A DNA stretch of 39,143 bases from assembly GCF_913053745.1 (NCBI RefSeq), contig NZ_CAJXGF010000022.1, forward strand, positions 1-39,143, given 5' to 3'. The DNA comes from an uncultured Nitratireductor sp. (GTDB lineage Bacteria > Pseudomonadota > Alphaproteobacteria > Rhizobiales > Rhizobiaceae). The position numbers and the translations under genes are program-made. Position 1 is the stretch's first letter. Every line of letters begins with the position of its first letter. Below the pieces are notes generated by a model. That model searched no databases, was not told the DNA's origin, and worked only from the letters and a program-made list of their open reading frames with translations. Below are positions 25,711 through 34,273 of this stretch, piece by piece.

Positions 25711-26327
25711 AATCGGCTGTCCTTCCCGTTCCGATCTCCGCGTTTGGAAGACCGGGTTTGCAGATATTGGTCAAGCGCAGCGATCACCTCGTTGACGATG
25801 ACCTCCTTCGCCTCCTCGCGCGAGTGCACGACGATGTCGGCCTCGGCATAAAGCGGATAGCGCTCGTCGATGAGGCGGCGCATCACACCTTCAGGATCGT
25901 CACCGTTCAAAAGCGGCCGGTTGGAGCGGCGACCGACGCGTTCCATCAGAGTGGGAAGATCCGCCTTGAGCCAGACCGAGATCCCCCGGCGGACGACCGT
26001 CCGGCGCGTCTGGACGTTCATGAACGCCCCGCCGCCGGTGGAGACCACGCGCGGCCCGCTCTTGAGCAACCGGGCGATCACCCGGCGCTCCAGAGCGCGG
26101 AACTCGGCTTCGCCATAGGTGGCGAAGAGGTCCGGCACGGTCATGCGCGACACCGTCTCGATCTCGTGATCGCTGTCGATGAAAGGCAGTTTCAGCGCAT
26201 CGGCCACGCGCCGGCCGATGACCGTCTTGCCAGCACCCATCAGACCAACGAAGACAAGCGACCGCTTGCCAAGCCGGCGGACGAGATTCTTCGTATCTGC
26301 AACGGATGGATTTTCGGTGACTGTCAT
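25707..26327 (-). CDS. aroK: Shikimate kinase
   Basis: A 206-residue P-loop kinase that phosphorylates shikimate at the 3-hydroxyl. The Walker A motif is [16 protein letters not shown], shikimate binding is shown by DSDHEIE and ALERRVI (Arg), GGGAFMN is the Walker B-like segment, and RSNRPLL carries the lid arginine. An N-terminal extension of about 20 residues precedes the core. The start MTVTENPSV at 26327 has AGAGG seven bases upstream; an ATG at 26366 is possible but would run into a perfect palindrome in the control region. aroB follows with an ATGA overlap. Confidence 0.95.
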   Translation of the reverse strand: MTVTENPSVADTKNLVRRLGKRSLVFVGLMGAGKTVIGRRVADALKLPFIDSDHEIETVSRMTVPDLFATYGEAEFRALERRVIARLLKSGPRVVSTGGGAFMNVQTRRTVVRRGISVWLKADLPTLMERVGRRSNRPLLNGDDPEGVMRRLIDERYPLYAEADIVVHSREEAKEVIVNEVIAALDQYLQTRSSKRGDRNGKDSRL

Positions 26328-26366
26328 GCTCGCGCCTCTGCCTGCCGGTTTCGACACAAAAGCCAT

Positions 26367-26386
26367 GATCCGTCAAGCGCTTGACG
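26367..26386. promoter_or_regulatory. Perfect 20-base palindrome in the aroK / xerD divergent control region
   Basis: TCCGTCAAGCGCTTGACGGA is fully self-complementary. Each arm contains TTGACG, a good -35 hexamer, pointing outward in each direction: plus strand at 26379-26384, minus strand at 26374-26369. No clear -10 boxes sit at 17 bases on either side, although TATACA is at 26398 on the plus strand. The position between two divergent units suits a regulator's operator, or paired back-to-back promoters. Confidence 0.5.
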
Positions 26387-26497
26387 GACAAGCAGCACAT
26401 ATACATGTCCGTGCGCTTGCCCCCTGCGCTTGCAAAGACAGGAGCGGCATCCCATAAACGGGCTGGGTAGGGGACCACAAGATGGGGCTTTGAACGC

Positions 26498-26647
26498 ATG
26501 CCGACGCTTTTTCGGCTACTGGTTATCGTGGCGATTCTTGCAAGCCTGGTTTACGGGGCCATGATCGCGCTCGTGACCTTCGTTGAACCGCAAACGGGCG
26601 AGATGAGCGTGCGGATCCCCGCAGAGAAGCTGAATCCATCGCAATGA
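26498..26647 (+). CDS. Small single-pass membrane protein upstream of xerD
   Basis: A 49-residue peptide starting [20 protein letters not shown] and ending in AEKLNPSQ. One hydrophobic segment (about residues 5-30) would anchor it in the inner membrane. The short tail ([20 protein letters not shown]) reads like a conserved hypothetical protein I recall upstream of xerD in Rhizobiales. The final bases ATGA are shared with the xerD start, so translation of xerD is probably coupled to it. No ribosome site of note precedes the ATG. Its function is unknown. Confidence 0.75.
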   Translation: MPTLFRLLVIVAILASLVYGAMIALVTFVEPQTGEMSVRIPAEKLNPSQ

Positions 26648-27582
26648 CACTCAAGGTCGGCAGCGGCGCACGAATCGAGGCGTTTCTGGAGATGATGGCC
26701 GCCGAGCGCGGCGCCAGCGACAACACGCTCGCCTCCTACCGCCGCGACCTGGAAGACGCCGCGCAGCACATCGCCGCGAAAGGCCGCGCTTTGCAGGACG
26801 CGGGAGCGGACGATCTGCGCGATTTTCTGAGCGCGCTTTCGGTTCAGGGTTTCGCGGCGACGACCCAGACCCGCAAACTCTCCGCGCTCAGGCAATTTTT
26901 CCAGTTTCTCTATTCGGAAGGCCTGCGCGGCGACGATCCCACCGGCATTCTCGACAGCCCCAAAAGGGGGCGCGGACTTCCCAAGACACTGAGCGAGGAG
27001 GAGACCGGCCGCCTGCTCGAGCGCGCCGAGGCGGACGCGCGCGAAGCCGCGTCCGGCAGCCCCGAACAGGTCGCAGCGCTGCGGCTCCACGCGCTGCTCG
27101 AAGTGCTGTATGCCTCGGGTCTGCGCGTCTCGGAACTGGTGAGCCTGCCGGTGACGGTAGCGCTGCGCGACGAGCGTTTCTTCGCGGTGCGCGGCAAGGG
27201 CGGCAAAGAGCGCATCGTGCCGCTATCGGGCAAGGCGCGCAGCGCGATGCAGGCCTGGCTAGCCGTGCGCACGGCCGGATCCGCCAGATCCGAAAGCCCC
27301 TGGCTGTTCCCGGCGGGTTCGGAAAGCGGGCATCTTTCACGCCAGGTCTTCGCGCGGGAATTGAAGACGGTTGCCGCCCGCGCGGGCATCGAGACGGCAA
27401 AGATCTCCCCGCATGTGCTGCGCCACGCCTTTGCAAGTCATCTGCTGCAGAACGGCGCGGATTTGCGCGCGGTGCAGGAATTGCTGGGCCATTCCGACAT
27501 ATCAACGACGCAAATCTATACGCATGTGCTTGAAAAACGCCTTGCCGAACTGGTTCAAAAGCACCATCCGCTTGCCGATTAG
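26644..27582 (+). CDS. xerD: Tyrosine recombinase XerD
   Basis: A 312-residue site-specific recombinase that, with XerC, resolves chromosome dimers at the dif site. The catalytic set is complete: R161 (SGLRVSEL), K185 (RGKGGKER), H257-xx-R260 (HVLRHAF), H283 (LGHSDIS) and the nucleophile Y292 (TTQIYTHV). The N-terminal SAM-like domain ([23 protein letters not shown]) binds the core site. Length and motif order are those of the chromosomal enzyme, not a phage integrase, and no attachment-site duplications are seen nearby. The start overlaps the preceding small gene by four bases. Confidence 0.93.
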   Translation: MTLKVGSGARIEAFLEMMAAERGASDNTLASYRRDLEDAAQHIAAKGRALQDAGADDLRDFLSALSVQGFAATTQTRKLSALRQFFQFLYSEGLRGDDPTGILDSPKRGRGLPKTLSEEETGRLLERAEADAREAASGSPEQVAALRLHALLEVLYASGLRVSELVSLPVTVALRDERFFAVRGKGGKERIVPLSGKARSAMQAWLAVRTAGSARSESPWLFPAGSESGHLSRQVFARELKTVAARAGIETAKISPHVLRHAFASHLLQNGADLRAVQELLGHSDISTTQIYTHVLEKRLAELVQKHHPLAD

Positions 27583-27682
27583 CCTCATCGACGTTATGTG
27601 GAGCGTCACATTACCGGCGGCAGGCCGTGTTCAACCAAGAGATGCCTTTATCGCAGTGTCTCGTGTTCGATTTGGCGAGTGA

Positions 27683-28633
27683 ATGTATAACTATCTCGAT
27701 TTTGAAAAGCCCGTTGCCGATCTCGAAGGCCAGATTCTCGAACTGAAAAAGCTCGCCGAAAGCGGCGAAGCCGTGGACGTCGCCGACGAGATCGCACGCC
27801 TGGAAAAACGCTCCAAGGATGCGCTTATCGAAGTGTACCGGTCCCTGACGCCCTGGCAGAAGGCGCAGGTGGCCCGCCACCCCGATCGACCACATTGCCT
27901 GGATTATGTGCGCGACCTGTTCACCGATTTCACGCCGCTTGCCGGCGACCGCGCCTATGGCGAAGACAACGCCGTGATCGCCGGCTTCGCCCGCTTCAAG
28001 GGCGAGTCCGTGGCCGTGATCGGGCAGGAAAAGGGCAATGACACGCAGAGCCGCCTGAAACACAATTTCGGCATGGCACGCCCCGAAGGCTACCGCAAGG
28101 CGGTGCGCGTCATGGATCTGGCAGACCGTTTCGGCATTCCGCTGATCAGCATCGTCGACACGACCGGCGCCTATCCCGGCATCGGCGCGGAAGAACGCGG
28201 CCAGGCCGAGGCCATCGCCCAATCAACGTCCAAATGCCTCGGCCTCAAAGTGCCGAACGTCGCCGTGGTCATCGGTGAGGGCGGTTCGGGCGGTGCCATC
28301 GCGATTGCCACCGCCAACCAGGTCTACATGCTGGAGCATGCGATCTATTCGGTGATCTCGCCCGAGGGCGCGGCCTCGATCCTGTGGCGCGACTCCGCGC
28401 GCGCCAAGGATGCCGCCACAAACATGAAGATCACCGCTCAGGACCTGATGGGCCTGAAGGTGATCGACGCCATTATTCCCGAGCCCATCGGCGGCGCCCA
28501 CAGGGCGCCGCAGAAGGTGATCGAGGCCGCGGGCGAGCAGATCGAAAAGGGCTTCGCCGAACTTGCCGGGAACAATATGGACTATCGCGAACATCGCCGC
28601 GAAAAATTCCTGGCGATCGGTCGAACGCTTTGA
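27683..28633 (+). CDS. accA: Acetyl-CoA carboxylase carboxyltransferase subunit alpha
   Basis: A 316-residue subunit that, with AccD, moves the carboxyl group from biotin to acetyl-CoA, giving malonyl-CoA for fatty acid synthesis. Family landmarks are LEKRSKDALIEVYRSLTPWQKAQVARHPDRPH near the N-terminus, MARPEGYRKAVRVMDLADRFGIPLISIVDTTGAYPGIGAEERGQ, and the oxyanion-hole region VIGEGGSGGAIAIA, followed by YSVISPEGAASILWRD. The length is normal. It starts 100 bases after xerD on the same strand; the gap holds nothing distinctive. It is convergent with the next gene. Confidence 0.96.
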   Translation: MYNYLDFEKPVADLEGQILELKKLAESGEAVDVADEIARLEKRSKDALIEVYRSLTPWQKAQVARHPDRPHCLDYVRDLFTDFTPLAGDRAYGEDNAVIAGFARFKGESVAVIGQEKGNDTQSRLKHNFGMARPEGYRKAVRVMDLADRFGIPLISIVDTTGAYPGIGAEERGQAEAIAQSTSKCLGLKVPNVAVVIGEGGSGGAIAIATANQVYMLEHAIYSVISPEGAASILWRDSARAKDAATNMKITAQDLMGLKVIDAIIPEPIGGAHRAPQKVIEAAGEQIEKGFAELAGNNMDYREHRREKFLAIGRTL

Positions 28634-28639
28634 GCCCTC

Positions 28640-29287
28640 TCAAGCCGCGGAGCTGTGTCTCGGCCTGCGGACGACCCTGACGGTCCCGCTGTTTCCGCCC
28701 CCACAGAAAAACCTGTCACCGCCATCGGATTCGAGACCGGAAACGCCCGTACCGGACGGCATGTCCAGTTGATCGAGCACCGCGCCCGTTTCGGGATCGA
28801 TGCGCCGAAGATCGCTTTCGTCGCCGTCCCAGGTTCCATGCCACAATTCTCCATCGACCCAGGTAACCCCGGTGACGAAGCGGCTGGATTCTATGGTGCG
28901 CAGGATGCTGCCTGTTTCCGGGTCCACCTTGTGAATCTTCCGGTCGCGATACTGGCCGACCCATAGCGCGCCCTCGGCCCATGCGAGCCCCGAACTGCCG
29001 CCGTTGATCGGCGCGGGAATGGTCGCGAGCACCGATCCCGTTTCAGGATCGATTTTCTGTATCCGGTCTTCGGCGATCTGGTACATGTGCTCGCCGTCGA
29101 AAGCGGTACCGGCCATCGCCGTTGCGTCGATGGCCCGGATTATCCGACCGCTTTCGGGATCGATCGCGTTCAGCTTGTCACCGGACGCGAACCAAACATG
29201 CCGCCCGTCGTGCGTGACGCCATGAACCCCCTCCACACCGGGGAAAGGACCGTACTCCTGAATAATTTCTGCATCTGATCTTGTCAT
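28640..29287 (-). CDS. Small beta-propeller protein (PQQ-like / Vgb-like repeats)
   Basis: A 215-residue protein built of about five repeats of roughly 40 residues, each with a phrase like LNAIDPESGRIIRAI, IQKIDPETGSVLATI, IHKVDPETGSILRTI or LRRIDPETGAVLDQL. This pattern is shared by glutamine-cyclotransferase-like and virginiamycin B lyase-like propellers. There is no signal peptide, so it should be cytosolic, and no clear catalytic residues can be picked out. ATG at 29287 is preferred to the GTG one codon upstream; GGAG lies about nine bases before it. It reads in the same direction as the regulator gene upstream, with a 36-base gap, and likely shares its transcript. Confidence 0.75.
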   Translation of the reverse strand: MTRSDAEIIQEYGPFPGVEGVHGVTHDGRHVWFASGDKLNAIDPESGRIIRAIDATAMAGTAFDGEHMYQIAEDRIQKIDPETGSVLATIPAPINGGSSGLAWAEGALWVGQYRDRKIHKVDPETGSILRTIESSRFVTGVTWVDGELWHGTWDGDESDLRRIDPETGAVLDQLDMPSGTGVSGLESDGGDRFFCGGGNSGTVRVVRRPRHSSAA

Positions 29288-29323
29288 CACCTGGCTCCTG
29301 TTTCGCTGGTTGATGCGACGATC

Positions 29324-30544
29324 CTAACCGCTGGGCAGCCGTGTCGGGAGTAACAAGCTTGTCGGGAAACCGGGCAGCGTCGGAGCGATCCAGCGACAGG
29401 CCCGCCCACGCCCGAACGAGCGCACCTTGCCTTCGGCCTTCAGCCGCTCGAGCGCTCTCTGTACGGTGCGGGAACTGACTCCGAGCGCCAGCGCCAGCGC
29501 CGCGCTCGACCAGGCTTCACCATCTGCGAGCAGGGCCAGAACGTCGGCATGAGCATCCTCGACGGGTTGCGCCAGAACGACAACCTGCCGGCCTGCGGGA
29601 GCGACCAGTACGAATCCGCCTTTCGTGGCGCGCAAGCCGGCATGGGTGCGCAAGAGCGCACGCAGACGCCCTATTTCCACGCGCAGCCGCGCGCGGTGGG
29701 ATTCATCGGCGTCCTTTCCCCTGAAGGCGCGCGCCACGAGCTCCGCTCGGGACAGATCCCGCGGCCATGCCTCGGCAAGAGCGCGCACCAGGGCGAAAAG
29801 AACCGGTCGCGTTTCGAGCGGAATCGTCTTTCCCGCGCTGCGGACCACGTGGCGACAGGCATCGACGACGAAAGCGTCCGATCCAAACAGCGTTTCCACC
29901 TGCTCGAGCAGAAGCGGCTCTTCGCGCCCGTCCGCGATCAGGCGTGCAGCCGGTGCCAACAGGGCTTGCCGGGCGGCATCGACCTCGCTGACCAGGGAAG
30001 GAATGCCGGCGCGGCTGGCAGCTTCTGCGGCGCGTTCAAGGGCGGATTTCGCCTTTCGCGCCTCGACGCGGCGCATGGCGATGCCGGCCACCACCATCTC
30101 GTAACCCGCCCGCGCCTGAAGCGGCAGCAATGCCGAATCCAGCGCACCGAGTTCCCGATCGGCCTGTTCGAGACGGCCGATCAGGAGCAGGCGCCGGGCG
30201 GACAGGTAGCGGGCATAGGCGGCGTTGGTGCGGTCGCCAGCCCGCTCGAGCGTTTCGCGCGCCCGTTCGAGCGCCTTGCCGGGCCAGCCGAGATCGCGCG
30301 AAACGAGCGCGATTTCAGCCTCCGCAATGACGCAACGCGCCCGCGCCCCGTGCTCGCGCGGTCCGAACGAACGCACAGCGCGGCGCAGCAGCGCCTTGGC
30401 CAAATCCAGATCTCCAAGCTGCGCCATGGCAATGCCGCGCAACGCCAGCGCCGGCGCATCGCTGCGCAGGGAAACCCAGTTGAGCGCCCCCAATGGATCG
30501 CCTGCCGCCAGGGCACGACCCGCCGCCGTGATCAGAGCATCCAT
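29324..30544 (-). CDS. TPR-like protein with C-terminal winged helix, probable regulator
   Basis: A 406-residue protein rich in Ala, Arg and Leu. Residues about 1-200 form repeated helical pairs of TPR type (GDPLGALNWVSLRSDAPALALRGIAMAQLGDLDLAKALLRRA; AAYARYLSARRLLLIGRLEQADRELG). About 230-310 (RPVLFALVRALAEAWPRDLSRAELVARAFRGKDADESHRARLRVEIGRLRALL) resembles the OmpR-like DNA-binding domain of SARP or LuxR-fused regulators. About 345-390 (LALALGVSSRTVQRALERLKAEGKVRSFGRGRACRW) is a second winged helix. No sensory ligand domain is recognisable. It is divergent from the DUF899 gene (99-base gap) and probably controls it. Confidence 0.7.
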   Translation of the reverse strand: MDALITAAGRALAAGDPLGALNWVSLRSDAPALALRGIAMAQLGDLDLAKALLRRAVRSFGPREHGARARCVIAEAEIALVSRDLGWPGKALERARETLERAGDRTNAAYARYLSARRLLLIGRLEQADRELGALDSALLPLQARAGYEMVVAGIAMRRVEARKAKSALERAAEAASRAGIPSLVSEVDAARQALLAPAARLIADGREEPLLLEQVETLFGSDAFVVDACRHVVRSAGKTIPLETRPVLFALVRALAEAWPRDLSRAELVARAFRGKDADESHRARLRVEIGRLRALLRTHAGLRATKGGFVLVAPAGRQVVVLAQPVEDAHADVLALLADGEAWSSAALALALGVSSRTVQRALERLKAEGKVRSFGRGRACRWIAPTLPGFPTSLLLPTRLPSG

Positions 30545-30643
30545 CTGAATCGCGCCAAGATTGTCACTCTCGCTCTTTGAAACCGGTCCCTAGTCTAACC
30601 GAAGTCCGCCCACCGACAAGGCGGCTGACGAAAGGAGAAAATC

Positions 30644-31423
30644 ATGACCGCACATACGACCGGAACACGCGAGGAATGGCTCGCGGCACGCCTGGCGCTT
30701 CTCGAGGAAGAGAAGGAACTGACAAGGCGGAGCGACGCATTGACGAAAAAGCGCCAGGAACTGCCCTGGGTGCGCATCGACAAGGAGTATCGGTTCGACA
30801 CGGATGCGGGCAAAGCCTCGCTGGTCGAGCTTTTCCAGGGTCGCTCCCAACTTCTTATCTACCATTTCATGTTCGGGCCGGATTACGAAGCCGGATGTCC
30901 TTCCTGCTCGGCCATCGCCGACGGATTCGATGGCTCTGTCGTTCACCTGGCCAACCATGACGTGACACTCATGGCCGTGTCGCGCGCGCCACTGGCGAAG
31001 CTGCAGGCGTTCAAGAAACGCATGGGTTGGACGTTCCCTTGGGCCTCCGCGACGGACAGCGATTTCAACTTCGACTTCGGTGTCGGCTTTACAAAGGAGC
31101 AGCAACGCGACGGCGGCATCGAATACAATTATCTTCGCGAACCGCCGATGGCAAACACGCTGGCCGGCAAGACGATGCAGGAATGGGACGGCGACAACCC
31201 GGTTGCGCTGACCGCGGCAATGACGGGAACGGACGTGCCCACCTTCACGCGCGAGCGACCAGGCGCGAGCGCTTTCGTGCTCGAAGACGGCGCCGTCTAC
31301 CACACCTACTCCACCTATGCCCGCGGACTGGACGGGCTGTGGGGCATGTATCAGTGGCTCGATCGCGCACCCAAGGGGCGCAACGAAGCGGGCATGTGGT
31401 GGCGTCACCATGACAAATACTGA
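30644..31423 (+). CDS. DUF899 family thioredoxin-like protein
   Basis: A 259-residue protein of the DUF899 family. It has a thioredoxin-like fold with the motif GC85PSC88 at the place of the redox dithiol (HFMFGPDYEAGCPSCSAIADGF). Other family marks are KEYRFDTDAGKASLVELFQGRSQLLIYHFMF, GWTFPWASATDSDFNFDFGVGFT and GMYQWLDRAPKGRNE near the C-terminus. There is no export signal, so it should be cytosolic. The reaction is unknown. GGAG (in GAAAGGAGAAAATC) precedes the ATG at 30644. The last 14 bases overlap the start of the DUF2182 gene, showing that the two are expressed together. Confidence 0.88.
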   Translation: MTAHTTGTREEWLAARLALLEEEKELTRRSDALTKKRQELPWVRIDKEYRFDTDAGKASLVELFQGRSQLLIYHFMFGPDYEAGCPSCSAIADGFDGSVVHLANHDVTLMAVSRAPLAKLQAFKKRMGWTFPWASATDSDFNFDFGVGFTKEQQRDGGIEYNYLREPPMANTLAGKTMQEWDGDNPVALTAAMTGTDVPTFTRERPGASAFVLEDGAVYHTYSTYARGLDGLWGMYQWLDRAPKGRNEAGMWWRHHDKY

Positions 31424-32069
31424 TCGGCGGCCGTTTGCGGCGGCCCTGGCGGCGACACTCGGGCTCGCCGCCCTGTGCTGGGGCCTTACCGCGCAGAAGA
31501 TGAGCGGGATGAACATGGGACCCGCCGCCTCGCTCGGCCCATTTCCGTCCTTCATCGCCATGTGGGCGACGATGATGGCGGCGATGATGCTGCCCGGCGT
31601 CGCGCCGGCGGTCCTGAAGGTCGCCAGAGATGGAGGCTCGACCGCAACGGTCCTGAGTTTCGTCGGCGCCTATCTGGCCGTGTGGGCAGCGATCGGCCTG
31701 CCGGTCTATGCGCTTTACCAGCCGCACGGCACCGCAATGGCCGGTGTGATCACGATCGCGGCGGGCCTCTACGAGTTCACCCCGATCAAGAAGGAAGCGC
31801 GACGCCGATGCTGTCACGGTCCCATTGCATCCGGCGTTGAATGCGCCGCCTATTGCGTCGGCACGACCGCCGGGCTGATGGCGATGCAGATCGCCATCGG
31901 GATCATGAGCCTGAGTTGGATGATAGCGGTGACGCTCGTCATCTGTGCGCAGAAACTGTTTCCGCCGCACCGCTTCGTCGACGCAATTCTGGGTTTGGCG
32001 CTGATCGGGCTCGGTGTCGCAATCATCGCCACGCCACAGCACGTGCCCGGCCTCATGCCGGCCATGTAA
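31410..32069 (+). CDS. DUF2182 family membrane protein
   Basis: A 219-residue integral membrane protein of the DUF2182 family (called predicted metal-binding membrane proteins). It has about five to six hydrophobic segments. The family signature MWATMMAAMMLPGVAPAVLK is at 51-70, and a His/Cys-bearing loop, RRRCCHGPIASGVECAAYCVG, follows the middle segments. The Met-rich stretches (QKMSGMNMG; MWATMMAAMM) suggest soft-metal contact, but no function has been shown to my knowledge. The ATG at 31410 lies inside the end of the DUF899 gene in another frame. Confidence 0.87.
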   Translation: MTNTDRRPFAAALAATLGLAALCWGLTAQKMSGMNMGPAASLGPFPSFIAMWATMMAAMMLPGVAPAVLKVARDGGSTATVLSFVGAYLAVWAAIGLPVYALYQPHGTAMAGVITIAAGLYEFTPIKKEARRRCCHGPIASGVECAAYCVGTTAGLMAMQIAIGIMSLSWMIAVTLVICAQKLFPPHRFVDAILGLALIGLGVAIIATPQHVPGLMPAM

Positions 32070-32096
32070 ACCCGCTTCCCAACCCGCCGGGCCCTG

Positions 32097-32828
32097 TCAA
32101 AGCACCTTGCGCAGAAATGCGCGGGTGCGTGGGTCCGCGGGATTGGTGAACATCTCATCGGGCGAGCCCTGTTCGACGATCTTGCCGCCATCCATGAACA
32201 GAACACGGTCGGCGATGTCGCGTGCGAACTGCATCTCATGCGTAACGATCAGCATCGTCTGACGCGCATCCGCGACGCGCTTGAGCAATTGCAGCACCTC
32301 GTCCACCCATTCGGGATCGAGCGCGGAGGTGGGCTCGTCGATCAACATGATCTCCGCATCCGCCGCCATGGCGCGGCCGATGCCGACGCGCTGCTGCTGG
32401 CCGCCGGAAAGTGCGGCCGGATAGCTCGCGGCCTTGTCGGAAAGACCGATGGTGGAAAGAATCTCGTCGGCGCGGGCATGCGCCCTCGCCTTCTCCCAAC
32501 CGCGGACGGTGATCAGCCCCTCGGCAATGTTGTCGCGCGCGGTCTTGTTGGCGAAGAGCGCATAATTCTGGAAGACGAAGGAGGTCTGCCGCCGGAGCGC
32601 CAGTTCGTCCGCTGCCCTCGCCGCACGCGCGTCGACCGTGACGGGGCCGATGGTGATGCTTCCCGCATCCGGCTTTTCGAGGAAATTGAGCGCGCGCAGG
32701 AGTGTCGACTTGCCGGTGCCGGAGGGGCCGATGATCGCCACGCGTTCGCCCGACCGGATGTCGAGATCGATGCCGTCGAGCACGGTGTTGGCGCCGAAGC
32801 GCTTGGTAAGCCCCTTGACCGAAATCAT
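32097..32828 (-). CDS. Amino acid ABC transporter, ATP-binding protein
   Basis: A 243-residue ATPase of the polar amino acid uptake (PAAT) family, which includes GlnQ, HisP and TcyN. Walker A is GPSGTGKS (34-41), the Q loop is FVFQNYALFANKTARDNI, the signature is LSGGQQQR (140-147), and Walker B is IMLIDEPTSALDPEWV (D164, E165). It powers import through the permease whose gene overlaps it by four bases (ATGA). The convergent DUF2182 gene ends 27 bases away. The substrate cannot be fixed from this subunit. Confidence 0.94.
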   Translation of the reverse strand: MISVKGLTKRFGANTVLDGIDLDIRSGERVAIIGPSGTGKSTLLRALNFLEKPDAGSITIGPVTVDARAARAADELALRRQTSFVFQNYALFANKTARDNIAEGLITVRGWEKARAHARADEILSTIGLSDKAASYPAALSGGQQQRVGIGRAMAADAEIMLIDEPTSALDPEWVDEVLQLLKRVADARQTMLIVTHEMQFARDIADRVLFMDGGKIVEQGSPDEMFTNPADPRTRAFLRKVL

Positions 32829-33499
32829 CGCGCCACCGCCTTTCCGAGCCGCGCTTCAAGCTGACGCTGAACGACCGTCAGCGCCTCGACGATGACCCAA
32901 TAGATGATCGCCACGAGAATGAACGCCTCGAAATAGAGAAAGCTGCCGGCGGCTTCCTTCTGCGCCGCGCCCATCAGCTCCGTCACGCCCAGCGTGAAGG
33001 CGAGCGATGTGCTCTTGATGATGTCGACGAAGTAATTGACCAGGGTCGGGGCGGCGATGCGCGCGGCCTGCGGCAGGATGATGCGGCGCATCATCTGCGC
33101 TGTCGTCATGCCGACCGAGCGCGAGGCTTCCCACTGGGAACGGTCCACGCCGAGGATCGCCGCACGGATGCTCTCGGCCATATAGGCGGCGAAGTGCAGG
33201 GTGAGCCCCATGACAGCGGCTGTGACGCCGTTGATGGCTGTCAGAAACGATAAGACCTGCGGCAGACCGTAGTAGAACAGGAAGAGCTGCACCAGGAGCG
33301 GCGTGCCGCGGAAAAAGCTGATGAATATCTGGGTGAACCCATCGAGCAACGGCACGCGCATGACGCGGACGATCGCCATCAGGGAAGCCAGGAGCAACGC
33401 AAAAAACATTGCCACCGACGCCATGGCGAGCGTCAGCGGCACATATTTGAGAAGCACGGGGACGAGCCCCAGCATGTAGTCGAGATCAAGCGGTCTCAT
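32825..33499 (-). CDS. Amino acid ABC transporter, permease
   Basis: A 224-residue inner-membrane permease with about five segments. The ATPase-contact EAA loop is AESIRAAILGVDRSQWEASRSVGMTTAQMMRRIILPQAARIAAPTLVNYF. The early segment FFRGTPLLVQLFLFYYGLPQV is typical of the HisM/GlnP/YecS group. Single-permease systems of this type form homodimers. LAFTLGVTELMGAAQKEAAGSFLYFEAFILVAIIYW resembles cystine permeases (TcyL/YecS), supporting cystine or a similar polar amino acid, but not proving it. It overlaps the ATPase gene and lies 30 bases after the binding-protein gene. Confidence 0.93.
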   Translation of the reverse strand: MRPLDLDYMLGLVPVLLKYVPLTLAMASVAMFFALLLASLMAIVRVMRVPLLDGFTQIFISFFRGTPLLVQLFLFYYGLPQVLSFLTAINGVTAAVMGLTLHFAAYMAESIRAAILGVDRSQWEASRSVGMTTAQMMRRIILPQAARIAAPTLVNYFVDIIKSTSLAFTLGVTELMGAAQKEAAGSFLYFEAFILVAIIYWVIVEALTVVQRQLEARLGKAVAR

Positions 33500-33529
33500 C
33501 GTCCCCGGCTCTCATCGGTTGTCGGCGCT

Positions 33530-34273
33530 TTACTGCGTGATGTCGGTGCCGAACCACTTTTGCGAAATTTCGGTCAGCGTGCCGTCTTCCTTCAGCTTTG
33601 CGATGGCGGCATCCACGCGATCGCGCAGGGCCTTGCCCTCGTCGTCGTCGCGGAAAGGTAGGGCGTTGCGGATCTCGGAGAAGGGCTGACCGGCAAGTGC
33701 CAGCGGCAGCGGGGTCTCCTTGATCACCTGGCTGGCGCTGACGCGATCCATCACGAAAGCGTCGACGCGGCCAAGCGCGGTGTCCTGCTCGAGATTGCTC
33801 TCATAGGTCTTGATGTCGATCTCGTCGGCATAGGGCAATTCGCGCAGAAGCTGCTCGAAATTGGATCCCAAATTGACGGCAACCGAGCGCCCCTTGAGGC
33901 TCTCCGGTCCCGTGATCTCGGTCTCGTTGCCCTTCTTGACCACCACCTGCGCGCCGTCGATCACATAGGGCTGCGAGAAAGCGAACTTCGCTTCGCGCTC
34001 CGGTGTGATCGTGATCTGATTGGCGATGGTGTCGATGCGGTTCGATTCGAGCGCGCCGACGAGTCCGGAGAAACTCATCGTCACGAAGTCGACCTCGTCG
34101 CCCGTTTCCTCGGCGACGGCGTTGATGAAATCCACCTCGAAGCCCTGAAGCTTGTCCTGCTTGACGAAGGTGAACGGGAAATAGCCGCCCGACATGCCGA
34201 CGCGGATGGTTTCTGCGTGGGACGCCGAAACGGTGGCGGCTAAAATCGCTGCTGCAAGTGCCAGTTTACGCAT
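33530..34273 (-). CDS. Amino acid ABC transporter, periplasmic binding protein
   Basis: A 247-residue family-3 solute-binding protein with signal peptide MRKLALAAAILAATVSASHA. The ligand-site segments are VGMSGGYFPFTFVKQDKLQGFEVDFINAVAEETG, SFSGLVGALESNRIDTIANQITITPEREAKFAFSQPYV and GRSVAVNLGSNFEQLLRE. It resembles FliY/TcyJ-type cystine binders, in which an aromatic pair and an Arg hold the amino acid; here the Arg of TPEREAKF fits. The ATG at 34273 follows GGAG. The longer frame upstream reads through A+T-rich leader DNA. First gene of binding protein-permease-ATPase. Confidence 0.92.
   Translation of the reverse strand: MRKLALAAAILAATVSASHAETIRVGMSGGYFPFTFVKQDKLQGFEVDFINAVAEETGDEVDFVTMSFSGLVGALESNRIDTIANQITITPEREAKFAFSQPYVIDGAQVVVKKGNETEITGPESLKGRSVAVNLGSNFEQLLRELPYADEIDIKTYESNLEQDTALGRVDAFVMDRVSASQVIKETPLPLALAGQPFSEIRNALPFRDDDEGKALRDRVDAAIAKLKEDGTLTEISQKWFGTDITQ

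Noticed and set aside
26644-27582. Sign of a mobile element or integrase at the tyrosine recombinase
   Set aside because: Length, motifs and the neighbours (small membrane protein, accA, shikimate genes) are those of chromosomal xerD; no attachment-site repeats or phage genes are seen.
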